Shown piece after piece: positions 8,070-16,964 of a stretch of 35,350 nt of DNA (positions are counted from its first letter, which is position 1; each line of letters opens with the position of its first letter). The DNA comes from Actinomycetes bacterium (GTDB lineage Bacteria > Actinomycetota > Acidimicrobiia > Acidimicrobiales > SZUA-35): the NCBI GenBank assembly GCA_024276425.1, contig JAJRXF010000162.1, forward strand, positions 1-35,350. Direction: 5' to 3'. Both the position numbers and the translations under genes were made by a program. The notes under the pieces are model-generated. The model saw only the letters and a program-made list of their open reading frames with translations, was not told where the DNA came from and searched no databases.

Positions 8070-8567
8070 ATGAGCCAAATCACCCTCCACGGCAATCCCG
8101 TCAACACCAACGGCGAACTGCCAGCCCTAGGATCGGACGCGCCAGACTTCACCCTCACCAAGGCCGACCTCAGTTCGGTGTCTAAGGCCGACCTTGCCGG
8201 TCAAAATGTGGTCCTCAACATCTTTCCCAGTGTTGATACCCCGACATGTGCGTCGAGTGTTCGTGCGTTCAATGAGCGAGCCGCCTCCCTGGACAACACC
8301 ACCGTTGTTTGTGTCTCCGCCGACCTTCCCTTTGCCTTCAGCCGATTTTGTGGAGCCGAGGGAATCGAGAATGTCACCACCGCTTCAACCTTCAAGAACC
8401 CCGGGTTCATGGACGACTTTGGCGTCAGAATCGTCGATGGTGTGCTCGCCGGACTTTGCGCCAGAGCCGTTGTCGTGCTTGATGCGAACGGAAAGGTTGC
8501 CTACACCGAACTCGTTGGCGAGATTGGCGACGAGCCGGACTACGACAGCGCCCTGGCTGCGCTCTAA
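8070..8567 (+). CDS. tpx: Thiol peroxidase (atypical 2-Cys peroxiredoxin)
   Basis: Tpx reduces hydrogen and organic peroxides with thioredoxin as donor. The 165-aa protein has the Tpx signature FPSVDTPTCASSVRAFNE with the peroxidatic Cys (about residue 60) and the conserved Thr-Pro before it. The resolving Cys is in SRFCGAEG (about residue 94). ATG 8070 has a GAAGGA ribosome site upstream. A weak promoter-like pair (TGTCAA, 18 bases, CACAAT) lies about 80 bases upstream but is not convincing alone. It is flanked by minus-strand genes on both sides and so is probably monocistronic. Confidence 0.95.
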   Translation: MSQITLHGNPVNTNGELPALGSDAPDFTLTKADLSSVSKADLAGQNVVLNIFPSVDTPTCASSVRAFNERAASLDNTTVVCVSADLPFAFSRFCGAEGIENVTTASTFKNPGFMDDFGVRIVDGVLAGLCARAVVVLDANGKVAYTELVGEIGDEPDYDSALAAL

Positions 8568-8621
8568 CACCACCCAGCGAGCTGGCGTCCATCGGGAGGG
8601 CCCGGGCTAGTTCGCTCCAAC

Positions 8622-10145
8622 CTAAGATTCTGAGGCATCGAGAGAAAAACTCCGAAGAATAGCGTGCCCCCTCGCGCCCGCACGGTCCCCCGATGGGGCG
8701 AACCAAGCAGTGCGGAAGCCAAGCTGGCGGGCCGCGTCGAGATTGTCCAACTCGTCATCAACCACCAGGATCGAGGCAGCAGGCTCGGCGGTCACTCGGC
8801 GTAAGACCTCATAAATGGGGGCATCAGGCTTGCGAACACCGACGGTCCCGCTCACGATCCAGGGATCAATGAGCCCATCGAGACTGTGACGAATGATGAG
8901 CTTGTTGGCCCACGCGGTCGAGTCGTTCGTGATGCAAGCCACACGAATGCCCCGGCCCCGTAGCTCTCGCAGAAACTTCACCACCCCGGGGTTGAGCTGA
9001 TGCCGAGACAGATACAGATCGTCCAGTTCATCGGCATTGCCCTCGATGCCGATGGATTTCCAGAACTCCACGGGAGCCAAACGCCCCAAACTCATTGCCC
9101 TGGCCTTGGCCTTGATGGCCTCCTCGCTTGTGGTCGAGCCCATCTCCCGGGCAAACGGAATCAGTATTTCCGCAATGTCAAAACCTTCGCGATAGAGGAC
9201 CCCCATTCCATCAAGGGCGACCACGGCGGGACCATCATCTTCTTCTGCGACGTCTTCAGCTTCTCCAATCACTGATGAAGGCACCGCGACGTTCACTGAT
9301 GAAGGCACCGCGACGTCCGCTAAATATCCATCGCTAGGCGATTGCCGAGCGGAAGGACGGGGCTTTTTGGATGAGCGACTGCGGCGACCAGCCGGTCGTA
9401 GAACTCTCAAGAGATGCCCCAACGCAACCAGGAGAGCGACAATGGCGGTAATCACCGCGAAGCCACGCCACGCCAGGGCTGCGACTGCTGTAGTCGTAGA
9501 ACCTATGAGTACCCGAGTGTCAGACTCGTCAGCCAGGTTGAGAGTCCAGATTCGTGAAACTCCATCGACACCCAATCGAACATCGCCGGTCGGCTCGACC
9601 GTCTCGTCTAGGTGACCGGGCAGATGAACCAGGAAGTCGATCTCGAAACTTGTGGGGTCACCACCATATTGAAGAATCATGTCCTCAACGGTTCTGCCCA
9701 GGGCGGCAACCAGGGCATCGTCGCCCAAGGCCTCAATCCCCGCTGGACGCAACGATCCATCCACCACATATCGGACTCGCGCAAACTCCTTCGTTCTTGT
9801 CAGCTCGAACCCCGAAAACACATCCGCGTCTCCGGTCAACTCCTCAAGTAGAGATGTGAGTTGAGCCGGATTTCCGAACTCCTTTGATGCACCAACTCGA
9901 GTGATCTTGTCCTCACCCAAGGTTGGGGGCGCAATATCCCAGCCAGCATCACTGAGATCCAGCAGCAAGAGTCCGTCCTCGCCCTGCAAGTCCAGGATTC
10001 CAGCTACTGCCTCCTCGTCCAAGGCAAGCTCAATCCCAACGGTGCCCGATCCATCTTCGTTTACCGAAACCTCAACCGTGGTATCGACACGACAACCGGC
10101 CACAACGAGGGCCACAACGCAGAACACGACCAGCCGGAACGGCAT
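8622..10145 (-). CDS. Lipoprotein (LppM-like) domain fused through a membrane helix to a HAD-family domain
   Basis: ATG 10145 gives 507 aa; GTG 10175 is an alternative. A lipoprotein signal ends at LVVAGC (Cys18). Residues about 19-215 form a beta-rich domain beginning VDTTVEVSVNEDGSGTV, typical of LppM-like actinobacterial proteins. A membrane helix follows at about 221-247, then an Arg/Lys-rich and Pro/Ser linker. Residues about 306-500 are a HAD-like fold: motif I LDGMGVLY (Asp312), motif II ITND, motif III K439 (GVRKPD) and motif IV VVDDELD. Motif I has Met314 where phosphatases have the general-acid Asp. By topology, the first domain is outside the cell and the HAD domain inside. It lies 119 bases downstream of clpC. 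The join could in principle be an assembly error, but the frame is continuous. Confidence 0.8.
   Translation of the reverse strand: MPFRLVVFCVVALVVAGCRVDTTVEVSVNEDGSGTVGIELALDEEAVAGILDLQGEDGLLLLDLSDAGWDIAPPTLGEDKITRVGASKEFGNPAQLTSLLEELTGDADVFSGFELTRTKEFARVRYVVDGSLRPAGIEALGDDALVAALGRTVEDMILQYGGDPTSFEIDFLVHLPGHLDETVEPTGDVRLGVDGVSRIWTLNLADESDTRVLIGSTTTAVAALAWRGFAVITAIVALLVALGHLLRVLRPAGRRSRSSKKPRPSARQSPSDGYLADVAVPSSVNVAVPSSVIGEAEDVAEEDDGPAVVALDGMGVLYREGFDIAEILIPFAREMGSTTSEEAIKAKARAMSLGRLAPVEFWKSIGIEGNADELDDLYLSRHQLNPGVVKFLRELRGRGIRVACITNDSTAWANKLIIRHSLDGLIDPWIVSGTVGVRKPDAPIYEVLRRVTAEPAASILVVDDELDNLDAARQLGFRTAWFAPSGDRAGARGHAILRSFSLDASES
9268..9315. repeat. Perfect 24-base tandem duplication in the linker of the lipoprotein-HAD gene
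   Basis: Two identical 24-base copies (9268-9291 and 9292-9315) sit head to tail and keep the frame. They encode two copies of VAVPSSV in the cytoplasmic linker between membrane helix and HAD domain, so the linker length is probably variable between strains. Confidence 0.85.
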
Positions 10146-10264
10146 GGTCGTGTTCTTCAGGACTGGCCAAGGCACTCGCCGAGGTTACCGGACGTCGAAC
10201 CTCAACCCCCGGACACACACACTTGTGTGGACCTCGAAGTCGACTTGCGGGCACGAAACACGAT

Positions 10265-12793
10265 TTAATCGCCCGCTTCAGCCAGCTCGGGAGTGGACGG
10301 AGGTTGGAACCCCTCATGAGCAGTAAAGGTAAGCTGTCGATCGCCATCTTCGCCTTCGCCGACATCCACAACAATGATCTGTCCGGCCCGGAACTCCTTG
10401 TAAAGGAGCTTTTCGGACAAGACGTCTTCGATGAGGCGTTGGATGGCACGACGAAGCGGGCGAGCGCCCATGGTGGGGTCATAGCCAGAGTCGGCCAAGA
10501 AGCTCTTCGCTTCATCGGTTAACTCGATGCCGATGCCCTGATCTTCCAGTTGATCCACGGTACGAGAAATCAAGAGATCGACGATCTCGGTGACCTCGGC
10601 CTTAGACAGTTCGTGAAACACAATGGTCTCATCGATTCGGTTCAGGAATTCGGGCCGAAAGTGCACCTTGAGTGCATCATCAACCTTCTCCTTCATTCGC
10701 TCATAGGTCACAGCTTCATCGTTTTTGGAGAAGCCGAGGGTGGCCTTGCGAAGGTCCTGGGTTCCTAGGTTGGAGGTCATGATGAGCACGGTGTTGCGGA
10801 AATCCACCGAGCGGCCCTGGCTGTCGGTGAGGCGCCCCTCCTCCAGAATCTGTAGCAGGGTGTTAAAGACATCGGGGTGGGCTTTTTCGATCTCGTCGAA
10901 AAGCACAACCGAGAAGGGTTTGCGACGAACGGCTTCGGTAAGTTGACCACCCTCGTCGTAGCCGACATAACCGGGGGGCGAGCCAACCAGGCGGCTAACC
11001 GTGTGCTTCTCCATGTATTCGGACATGTCGAGGGTAATGAGAGCCTTATCCTCGCCGAAGAGGAACTGAGACAGTGTCTTGGCTAGTTCGGTCTTGCCAA
11101 CACCAGTGGGGCCCAAGAAGATGAAAGAGCCTGAGGGACGCTTGGGGTCCTTGAGCCCTGCTCGGGTGCGGCGAATTGAGCGAGAAACCGCCTTGATGGC
11201 GTCCTTTTGGCCGATGACCCGCTTGTGGAGTTCGTCCTCCATGCGTAGGAGCTTTTCGGTCTCCTCTTCGGTGAGCTTGTAGACCGGGATCCCGGTCCAA
11301 ATTGAGAGCACCTCGGCGATTGACTCTTCGTCTACCTCGTCAAAGAGGTCGACACCCGAGGCTTTGATCTCGGTTTCCATTTCCTCCCTCTTGGCCAACA
11401 ATTCCTTCTCGCTGTCGCGCAAGCGACCGGCCTCTTCGAAGTTCTGATTTTCGACCGCTTCCTTCTTCTGGCGAACAACTTCGGCCAGTTCGTTCTCAAT
11501 TTCCTTAAAGGCGGGCGGCGTTTTCATCCGCTTAATTCGTAGCCGCGACCCAGCCTCGTCGATGAGGTCGATAGCCTTGTCCGGAAGGTGACGATCGGCG
11601 ATGTAACGATCCGCCAGGTTGGCAGCGGCAACGAGTGCCTGATCGGTGATGGTTACTCGATGGTGGCTCTCATAGCGGTCACGAAGACCCTTGAGAATCT
11701 CGATCGTGTGCTCAACCGTTGGTTCCTCAACCTTGATCGGCTGGAAGCGGCGCTCCAAGGCGGCATCTTTTTCAAGGTGTTTTCGATACTCATCGATCGT
11801 GGTGGCACCGATAGTTTGAAGCTCGCCGCGAGCGAGCATCGGCTTGAGAATGCTGGCGGCATCGATGGCGCCCTCAGCCGCACCGGCTCCGACCAGAGTA
11901 TGAATCTCGTCGATAAACAAGATGATGTCACCGCGAGTTTTGATCTCCTTGAGAATCTTCTTTAGTCGTTCCTCGAAATCGCCCCGATAGCGACTACCGG
12001 CAACGAGCGAACCGAGGTCCAGCGTGTAGAGCTGCTTACCAGTGAGGGTTTCGGGGACATCATCTTCCGCAATCATCTGGGCCAGGCCTTCTACGATTGC
12101 TGTCTTGCCAACACCGGGCTCGCCGATCAGAACAGGATTGTTCTTGGTACGGCGGCTAAGGACCTGCATGAGACGCTCGGCCTCGCGTCCTCGGCCGATG
12201 ACTGGATCGAGCTTCTTGTCACGGGCCGCCTGGGTCATGTTGGTGCCGAACTGATCAAGAATCAGCGAACCCGAGGCACTATCTCCCCCACTTCCACCAG
12301 CGGTAGCGCTGGCCTTTCCAGCATCCCCGCTGGATCCGGTCTGACCAGCTGGTCCGGAGTACCCGCTAAGCAACTGGATGACCTGTTGGCGAACGCGGCT
12401 CAAGTCAGCGCCAAGCTTAACCAAAACCTGAGCGGCTACCCCTTCGCCTTCTCGAATCAGACCGAGCAAGATGTGCTCGGTCCCGATGTAATTGTGGCCC
12501 AATTGGAGGGCCTCACGAAGAGAAAGCTCGAGGACCTTCTTGGCCCGCGGGGTGAACGGGATGTGACCGCTGGGAGAGGATCCACCCTGGCCAATGATGT
12601 CCTCGACCTGGCTTCGAACAGCCTCGAGCGAGATCGACAACGACTCCAGCGCCTTAGCGGCAACCCCCTCACCTTCGTGGATCAGACCGAGCAAGATGTG
12701 CTCGGTGCCGATGTAGTTGTGGTTGAGGAGCCGAGCTTCCTCTTGCGCGAGAACGACTACTCGTCTTGCTCGGTCGGTAAAGCGTTCAAACAT
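10265..12793 (-). CDS. clpC: Clp protease ATP-binding subunit ClpC
   Basis: ClpC is the AAA+ unfoldase that feeds substrates to ClpP. ATG 12793 ([13 protein letters not shown]) is preceded by GGGAGG at the right distance, so an upstream in-frame start at 12844 is rejected. The 842 aa contain two Clp N repeats ([12 protein letters not shown] occurs twice) and a first AAA+ domain with GEPGVGKT and the acidic [11 protein letters not shown] central coiled-coil/UVR region ([19 protein letters not shown]) and a second AAA+ domain with [12 protein letters not shown] follow. The usual C-terminal Clp D2-small domain has [15 protein letters not shown]. No clear CtsR, HspR or ClgR operator was seen upstream. 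Confidence 0.97.
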   Translation of the reverse strand: MFERFTDRARRVVVLAQEEARLLNHNYIGTEHILLGLIHEGEGVAAKALESLSISLEAVRSQVEDIIGQGGSSPSGHIPFTPRAKKVLELSLREALQLGHNYIGTEHILLGLIREGEGVAAQVLVKLGADLSRVRQQVIQLLSGYSGPAGQTGSSGDAGKASATAGGSGGDSASGSLILDQFGTNMTQAARDKKLDPVIGRGREAERLMQVLSRRTKNNPVLIGEPGVGKTAIVEGLAQMIAEDDVPETLTGKQLYTLDLGSLVAGSRYRGDFEERLKKILKEIKTRGDIILFIDEIHTLVGAGAAEGAIDAASILKPMLARGELQTIGATTIDEYRKHLEKDAALERRFQPIKVEEPTVEHTIEILKGLRDRYESHHRVTITDQALVAAANLADRYIADRHLPDKAIDLIDEAGSRLRIKRMKTPPAFKEIENELAEVVRQKKEAVENQNFEEAGRLRDSEKELLAKREEMETEIKASGVDLFDEVDEESIAEVLSIWTGIPVYKLTEEETEKLLRMEDELHKRVIGQKDAIKAVSRSIRRTRAGLKDPKRPSGSFIFLGPTGVGKTELAKTLSQFLFGEDKALITLDMSEYMEKHTVSRLVGSPPGYVGYDEGGQLTEAVRRKPFSVVLFDEIEKAHPDVFNTLLQILEEGRLTDSQGRSVDFRNTVLIMTSNLGTQDLRKATLGFSKNDEAVTYERMKEKVDDALKVHFRPEFLNRIDETIVFHELSKAEVTEIVDLLISRTVDQLEDQGIGIELTDEAKSFLADSGYDPTMGARPLRRAIQRLIEDVLSEKLLYKEFRAGQIIVVDVGEGEDGDRQLTFTAHEGFQPPSTPELAEAGD

Positions 12794-13008
12794 TCTTGCC
12801 TCCCCTGGAGACGTCTGGGCGGGGTTACTACTTAGGGCGAACAACCAAAGCGGAACTGAAATCTGGAACTGATTGTACAGCTGTCACACCCTCAAAGTCG
12901 GCGGCACGCCTTTGAAGGTAAGGACTCCGCCATTCCAATCTGAGTTTCGAGCAAGGCCGATTCGGCGTAATTGAGCCGCCAAGGACCCCTTCGGCCTACG
13001 CTGAGGGG

Positions 13009-14013
13009 GTGGCAATTAATCCACTCGCCCTTCTACCCCATGCAACCTCCGATAAGGAGCGAGTCGAATCGACCCTTCTTGAGGTTGTTCACCTTGATGG
13101 GGATGACTACCTGACAGAGATCTCCTCTCACCTGATTAAGGCAGGGGGAAAGCGACTACGTCCTCTCTTTGCCATTGCCTCGGCTGGCTGTGCCTTGCCG
13201 GACGGGGAGGCCGTTGACAACAATGCCGTCCTTGGGGGTGTGGCCGTCGAGCTTGTTCACATTGGCTCGCTCTACCACGATGATGTGATGGACGAGGCTG
13301 CGATGCGTCGCCAAGTCATTAGTGTTAATGCCCGTTGGGGAAATCTCCGAGCCATTCTTTCCGGGGATTACTTATTGGCGAAGGCCTCAGAAATTGCGGC
13401 CGGACTTGGCGTAGAAGTTGCTGGATTGCTGGCCGCAACCATCGCCGAGCTCTGCCAGGGCCAGGTTGGTGAACTCCAAACCATGTACAGCGTCGACCGC
13501 ACCGAAGACCAGTACTTTCCTTCCATTTCGGGCAAGACGGCCTCGTTGTACTCCGCTGCTTGTCGGATCGGTGCCATCGTTTCCGGTCAGGGTCGCAGCT
13601 CGGTTGAGGCCCTGAGTGAGTTTGGGCGCCTCTATGGCATGGCCTTCCAAGTGGTCGACGACGTTCTTGACATCATCGCCACCGATGAACAACTGGGCAA
13701 GCCAGCCGGAAACGACATGATCGAGGGGGTCTATAGCCTCCCGGTTATCCACACTCTGGCCTGGCCGGAGGGTAAACTGCTGCGAGAACTTCTAACCGAC
13801 GGACTCGATCTGGAGGATCGTGAGCTGGCCATCAACATTGTTCGTCGTGGCCCGGGGATTGATTCGTCCCTGCAGGTCGCAGCGGGGTTTGTTCGTCAAG
13901 CAAAGGACGTGCTGGCAACGGTCAGTACCAACGAGGTGGCGACAGCGCTGGCCGGATCGGCCGACCATCTCCTCGACACCGCAACCGCCTCGGTGAACCA
14001 GACGACTGGCTAA
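13009..14013 (+). CDS. Polyprenyl diphosphate synthase (trans-isoprenyl chain elongation)
   Basis: This 334-aa protein belongs to the GrcC/HepT/IspB group that builds the polyprenyl tail of menaquinone or similar lipids. It has the first Asp-rich motif YHDDVMDEA, GKRLRP near the N-terminus, the GDYLLAKA stretch and the second Asp-rich motif VVDDVLDI. GTG 13009 is the only good start; a G-rich stretch (GAGGGGG) abuts it, closer than an ideal Shine-Dalgarno. Product chain length cannot be told with confidence. It diverges from clpC across 215 bases and consumes precursors supplied by IspD/IspF encoded elsewhere in the window. Confidence 0.92.
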   Translation: MAINPLALLPHATSDKERVESTLLEVVHLDGDDYLTEISSHLIKAGGKRLRPLFAIASAGCALPDGEAVDNNAVLGGVAVELVHIGSLYHDDVMDEAAMRRQVISVNARWGNLRAILSGDYLLAKASEIAAGLGVEVAGLLAATIAELCQGQVGELQTMYSVDRTEDQYFPSISGKTASLYSAACRIGAIVSGQGRSSVEALSEFGRLYGMAFQVVDDVLDIIATDEQLGKPAGNDMIEGVYSLPVIHTLAWPEGKLLRELLTDGLDLEDRELAINIVRRGPGIDSSLQVAAGFVRQAKDVLATVSTNEVATALAGSADHLLDTATASVNQTTG

Positions 14014-14161
14014 ATAGGTCATCTCACCTGGTGGCTTGCCCAACCCTGGCCAAACGTCACTCTATGTGAGTAATCTGCACGTTCCGTGGGATCTTTCCTC
14101 AGTTGACCAAAAGCTACTGCTGAGCGAGATTGTTGGAACCGAGCACGATTAGGGGCAGTGG

Positions 14162-15979
14162 ATGATCGCAGACGTTTCGGGAGGGACACCTAGCAAGCAT
14201 GGAGCTGCCAAGGTTGTCGAACTCAGGCATGAGGCGGGGCTGACTGCTGGCGCCACCATGAGGCTGCGAGTCGGCCGGTATCAGTTTGGTCCTGCCGTTG
14301 GCAGCAACGGCGGGTTGCAGGCGGGTACACCGACAACCGTTGGTTTTGAATTGGAAATCCTGGGGCCCGACAATGTCATTATCGTCCCCAAAGAGGCGGA
14401 GATTCGGATCGATGGCCGACCCATTCTGGCACCCGAGGCCGTTACACAAGGCCAGATGATTCAGGCTGGTGCCGACCATTTCAGCATTGGGCCGCGCCCA
14501 AGGTTTGTGGATCTAGCCACGCGTGAGCAGCAACGGATTCAGGTTCGTCGCGTGACGGATCCAGTTCTCGGACCAGCCCTACCCCTTTGGTGGCTCTGGC
14601 TTGCCCTCATTCTGCTTGGCCTTGTTCTGACCGCTTTGGTAGCCAAGGCCTGGATCGTACTTTCACTTGCAGCCCTCCTGGTAGCCGGGGGGACTTGGTG
14701 GCTACAACGCAAGCGAGACAACAAGGAACTCCAAAACCGACAGGCCGAAGTAAACCGCGCCACCGAGCAACTCACCAACGATATTCTCACAGTTCGGGAC
14801 TTGATCGCCCGCCAATGCCGAGTTGCCCATCCATCATCGGCATCCCTCACCAGCGGGATGGGCGCGGAAATCCCGGCACTGCAAGGTTTTTCGGCCACGG
14901 AAGTCCCCGTCCGAACAGGACGCATTCGCGTTGCTTTAGGACTCGGGGATGTCACCTGGGAACCACCGGTAGACCCAAAGGACAACGCTGGCTGGGACTA
15001 CCAAGCCACGGTAGCCAGGTACGCCAGCCTCTCTGCTGTTCCATACCTTTTGGACCTCAATGCCGGGCCCATCGCCATCGTCGGACCACTACCTGCCACC
15101 GCCGCCATCGCCCGCTATCTGACCAAGGCTGCGGCCGCGATCTCCGACCAGGAGTTCAACATCATCTCCTTACACGGGCCAAACAACCGGGTTCCCGATC
15201 AGACCACGACAACAAGTCTCGTACCCAGCGATCACGCCATCATTCAGTGTCCAAGTGTCGATGTTGTCCCCAAGGCATGTTCCACCGTCGTGACGGTAGA
15301 TGCCGCCGGGTACGCCACCGTTATGGCAGCCAACGGCGACGTGCTGGCCACCGACCTGGTACCCCACGGCCTTCCCGAGGAGGGCCAACGTGTCCCAAGC
15401 AGGCTTATTACCCTCGACGATCAACAAAGCCCCGAGGGGAACCAAGGCGCGACCCCGATCCAATCGCTGGCTACCGCCGACGTCACCCGCTTCCCCGGTG
15501 TTCACTTATACACCTGCGATTCGAAGATGGAGTCCAAGGAACTCTTAGCTGGCATCGGCTTGGAACTAGCCGAAAGGCGAGAGCCTGAACAGTTGTCTCT
15601 CACCATCCTCGACTCGGGTGACCGGGGCCTGATTCGGCTTTGGCAACTACCTCACTGTGTTACCTACACCACCATCGACAATGACAACGGCATCAAGATA
15701 GCTCTTGAGAATCTTCAGACAGCCCTAGGTGATCAGCCGGACGCCATGCACGTGATGCTTGCCAGTGAATTCCCTCATCTGATCGAGTTTCTGAACCGAA
15801 GTGGCCGAGATGAACTAGCCCAGCAATTACAAGACTTGGCCTCACAAACAGACCAAGTCCAGCTTGCGCTTGTTGCTTCGGAGACCACTCACTCACCGAG
15901 CGATGGCCCCTCAGTTGCTTCATCTCGAGACATTTCTCGTTCAGTCCATCATCTCCAAAAGGCAGCCCAGGAACGATGA
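14162..15979 (+). CDS. Membrane pseudo-ATPase resembling FtsK/EssC/EccC-type proteins, lacking a Walker A motif
   Basis: The 605-aa product starts at ATG 14162, with AGGGG upstream. Residues about 20-115 look like a degraded FHA-type beta sandwich (RIDGRPI...GADHFSIGP). Two membrane helices lie at about 141-160 and 163-180 (PLWWLWLALILLGLVLTALV). A charged helix and a block around VAHPSSASL then RVALGLGDVTWEPPV follow the order seen after the helices in EssC/EccC. Residues about 440-575 can be laid over an FtsK/SpoIIIE ATPase domain. The Walker A position reads TCDSKMESKELL instead of GTTGSGKSELL. The following TILDSGDRG...WQLPHCV matches the usual VDYKGG...LPH, and the Walker B region reads VMLASEFPHL. 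It overlaps the OmpA-like gene as ATGA. Similarity is by eye; function is unknown. Confidence 0.65.
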   Translation: MIADVSGGTPSKHGAAKVVELRHEAGLTAGATMRLRVGRYQFGPAVGSNGGLQAGTPTTVGFELEILGPDNVIIVPKEAEIRIDGRPILAPEAVTQGQMIQAGADHFSIGPRPRFVDLATREQQRIQVRRVTDPVLGPALPLWWLWLALILLGLVLTALVAKAWIVLSLAALLVAGGTWWLQRKRDNKELQNRQAEVNRATEQLTNDILTVRDLIARQCRVAHPSSASLTSGMGAEIPALQGFSATEVPVRTGRIRVALGLGDVTWEPPVDPKDNAGWDYQATVARYASLSAVPYLLDLNAGPIAIVGPLPATAAIARYLTKAAAAISDQEFNIISLHGPNNRVPDQTTTTSLVPSDHAIIQCPSVDVVPKACSTVVTVDAAGYATVMAANGDVLATDLVPHGLPEEGQRVPSRLITLDDQQSPEGNQGATPIQSLATADVTRFPGVHLYTCDSKMESKELLAGIGLELAERREPEQLSLTILDSGDRGLIRLWQLPHCVTYTTIDNDNGIKIALENLQTALGDQPDAMHVMLASEFPHLIEFLNRSGRDELAQQLQDLASQTDQVQLALVASETTHSPSDGPSVASSRDISRSVHHLQKAAQER

Positions 15980-16947
15980 CATCACCAGAGTGGTCCAACC
16001 ACCCCCTTCCGGCCTTCGTTGCCCCGTCCGCTCCAGACCCCTCACCTCGGCGACCGAAAAAGAAAACCGTAGCCCTCGCCACCCTCGGCACACTTGCGTT
16101 GCTCGGTGCTGGGTTTGCTGCGCTCAACTATGACCCGGACTCCTCAAGCGTCGACAGCGCTCAGGGCGAGACTGCCCAAGTCGCCGGGGCGACCCAGACA
16201 TCGATAACAACACCTATCGCGACGAGCGCCACCTCCGACTCAGGGGACACTGCATCCCCAACCACGTCCCCAACCACTGCATCCCCGACAACCACTGCAG
16301 CACCGACAACCACTGCAGCACCGACAACCACTGCAGCACCGACAACCACGTCCCCGACAACCGAAGACGACCAGGCGGCAACCGCTGAGCCCACAACAGT
16401 CGGAGCCAACGAACAGTCCAAAGAGGTTGACCCAACTCGCCGGGCCGTACTGTCTGGGGGCATTGTCTATCTGCGCGGATCGGTACCAAGCCAGGACATT
16501 GCCGACCAGATCGAAGCCAAGGCAGCAGCCGTTCTGGGCCAAGACAGGGTCGTGGTTGAGTATGTGATCGACCCCAGCGTCGAACTCGCCCCCTCGGCCC
16601 CGCTGGTGGTCGAAGATGTTGTGCTCTTTGCCTTCGGATCGACCGAAATCAACCCGGCGTTCGAACCACTGCTTGATCTAGGCACGGCCCTCATGCAGCA
16701 GAATGAAAACGTGGTCATCACCGTTATTGGCCACACCGACTCGGTCGGTAGCGCGGAGTTCAACCGCCGGCTCGCTAGCGAGCGCACCGCCATGGTGGCC
16801 CAATATTGGTTGGATCGCGGGATCCCCATGGAGCAAATCGAAACGATTAGCAAGGGTGAGGAAGAACCCGTTGCCGATGAGTCAACGCCCGAAGGGGCCC
16901 AAGCCAACCGGCGGGCCGAGTTCATCATCACGGGCCTGTTGGAGTAA
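15976..16947 (+). CDS. Membrane-anchored BON-OmpA family protein
   Basis: This 323-aa protein has a Pro/Lys-rich N-terminus and one membrane helix at about residues 31-50 (TVALATLGTLALLGAGFAAL). A Thr/Pro/Ala-rich stalk with short repeats covers about 75-145. A BON-like segment (about 155-205, VYLRGSVPSQDIADQIE) precedes an OmpA C-terminal domain (about 213-320). The OmpA domain keeps GHTDSVGSAEFNRRLASER and ANRRAEF, the peptidoglycan-contacting stretches. The layout resembles mycobacterial ArfA/OmpATb. ATG 15976 overlaps the stop of the pseudo-ATPase gene by four bases, so the two are almost surely co-translated and may act together at the envelope. Confidence 0.85.
   Translation: MTSPEWSNHPLPAFVAPSAPDPSPRRPKKKTVALATLGTLALLGAGFAALNYDPDSSSVDSAQGETAQVAGATQTSITTPIATSATSDSGDTASPTTSPTTASPTTTAAPTTTAAPTTTAAPTTTSPTTEDDQAATAEPTTVGANEQSKEVDPTRRAVLSGGIVYLRGSVPSQDIADQIEAKAAAVLGQDRVVVEYVIDPSVELAPSAPLVVEDVVLFAFGSTEINPAFEPLLDLGTALMQQNENVVITVIGHTDSVGSAEFNRRLASERTAMVAQYWLDRGIPMEQIETISKGEEEPVADESTPEGAQANRRAEFIITGLLE
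16285..16350. repeat. 18-base tandem repeat in the stalk of the OmpA-like gene
   Basis: Three perfect copies of CCGACAACCACTGCAGCA start at 16285, 16303 and 16321, followed by a partial fourth. They encode PTTTAA units. This is a coding low-complexity stalk, probably length-variable. Confidence 0.9.
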
Positions 16948-16964
16948 CGAACCTGATCGGCCTG

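Noticed and set aside
10175-10264. CACAC-TT-GTGTG symmetry between clpC and the lipoprotein-HAD gene as a terminator
   Set aside because: Short stem made of simple repeats with no T run after it.
12794-12900. ClgR/CtsR/HspR-like operator upstream of clpC
   Set aside because: Only partial CGC-type matches were seen and no inverted repeat of the expected form.
14587-15588. A 333-codon open frame in another plus-strand frame inside the pseudo-ATPase gene
   Set aside because: Its translation is Arg/Gly/His/Pro-rich with no motif, whereas the frame 14162-15979 has helices, FtsK-like order and a coupled stop.
16285-16350. Regular short repeats considered as CRISPR-like
   Set aside because: An 18-base period with no spacers, in frame, encoding a Thr/Ala/Pro stalk; the 26388-26485 repeats likewise encode the TopA lysine tail.
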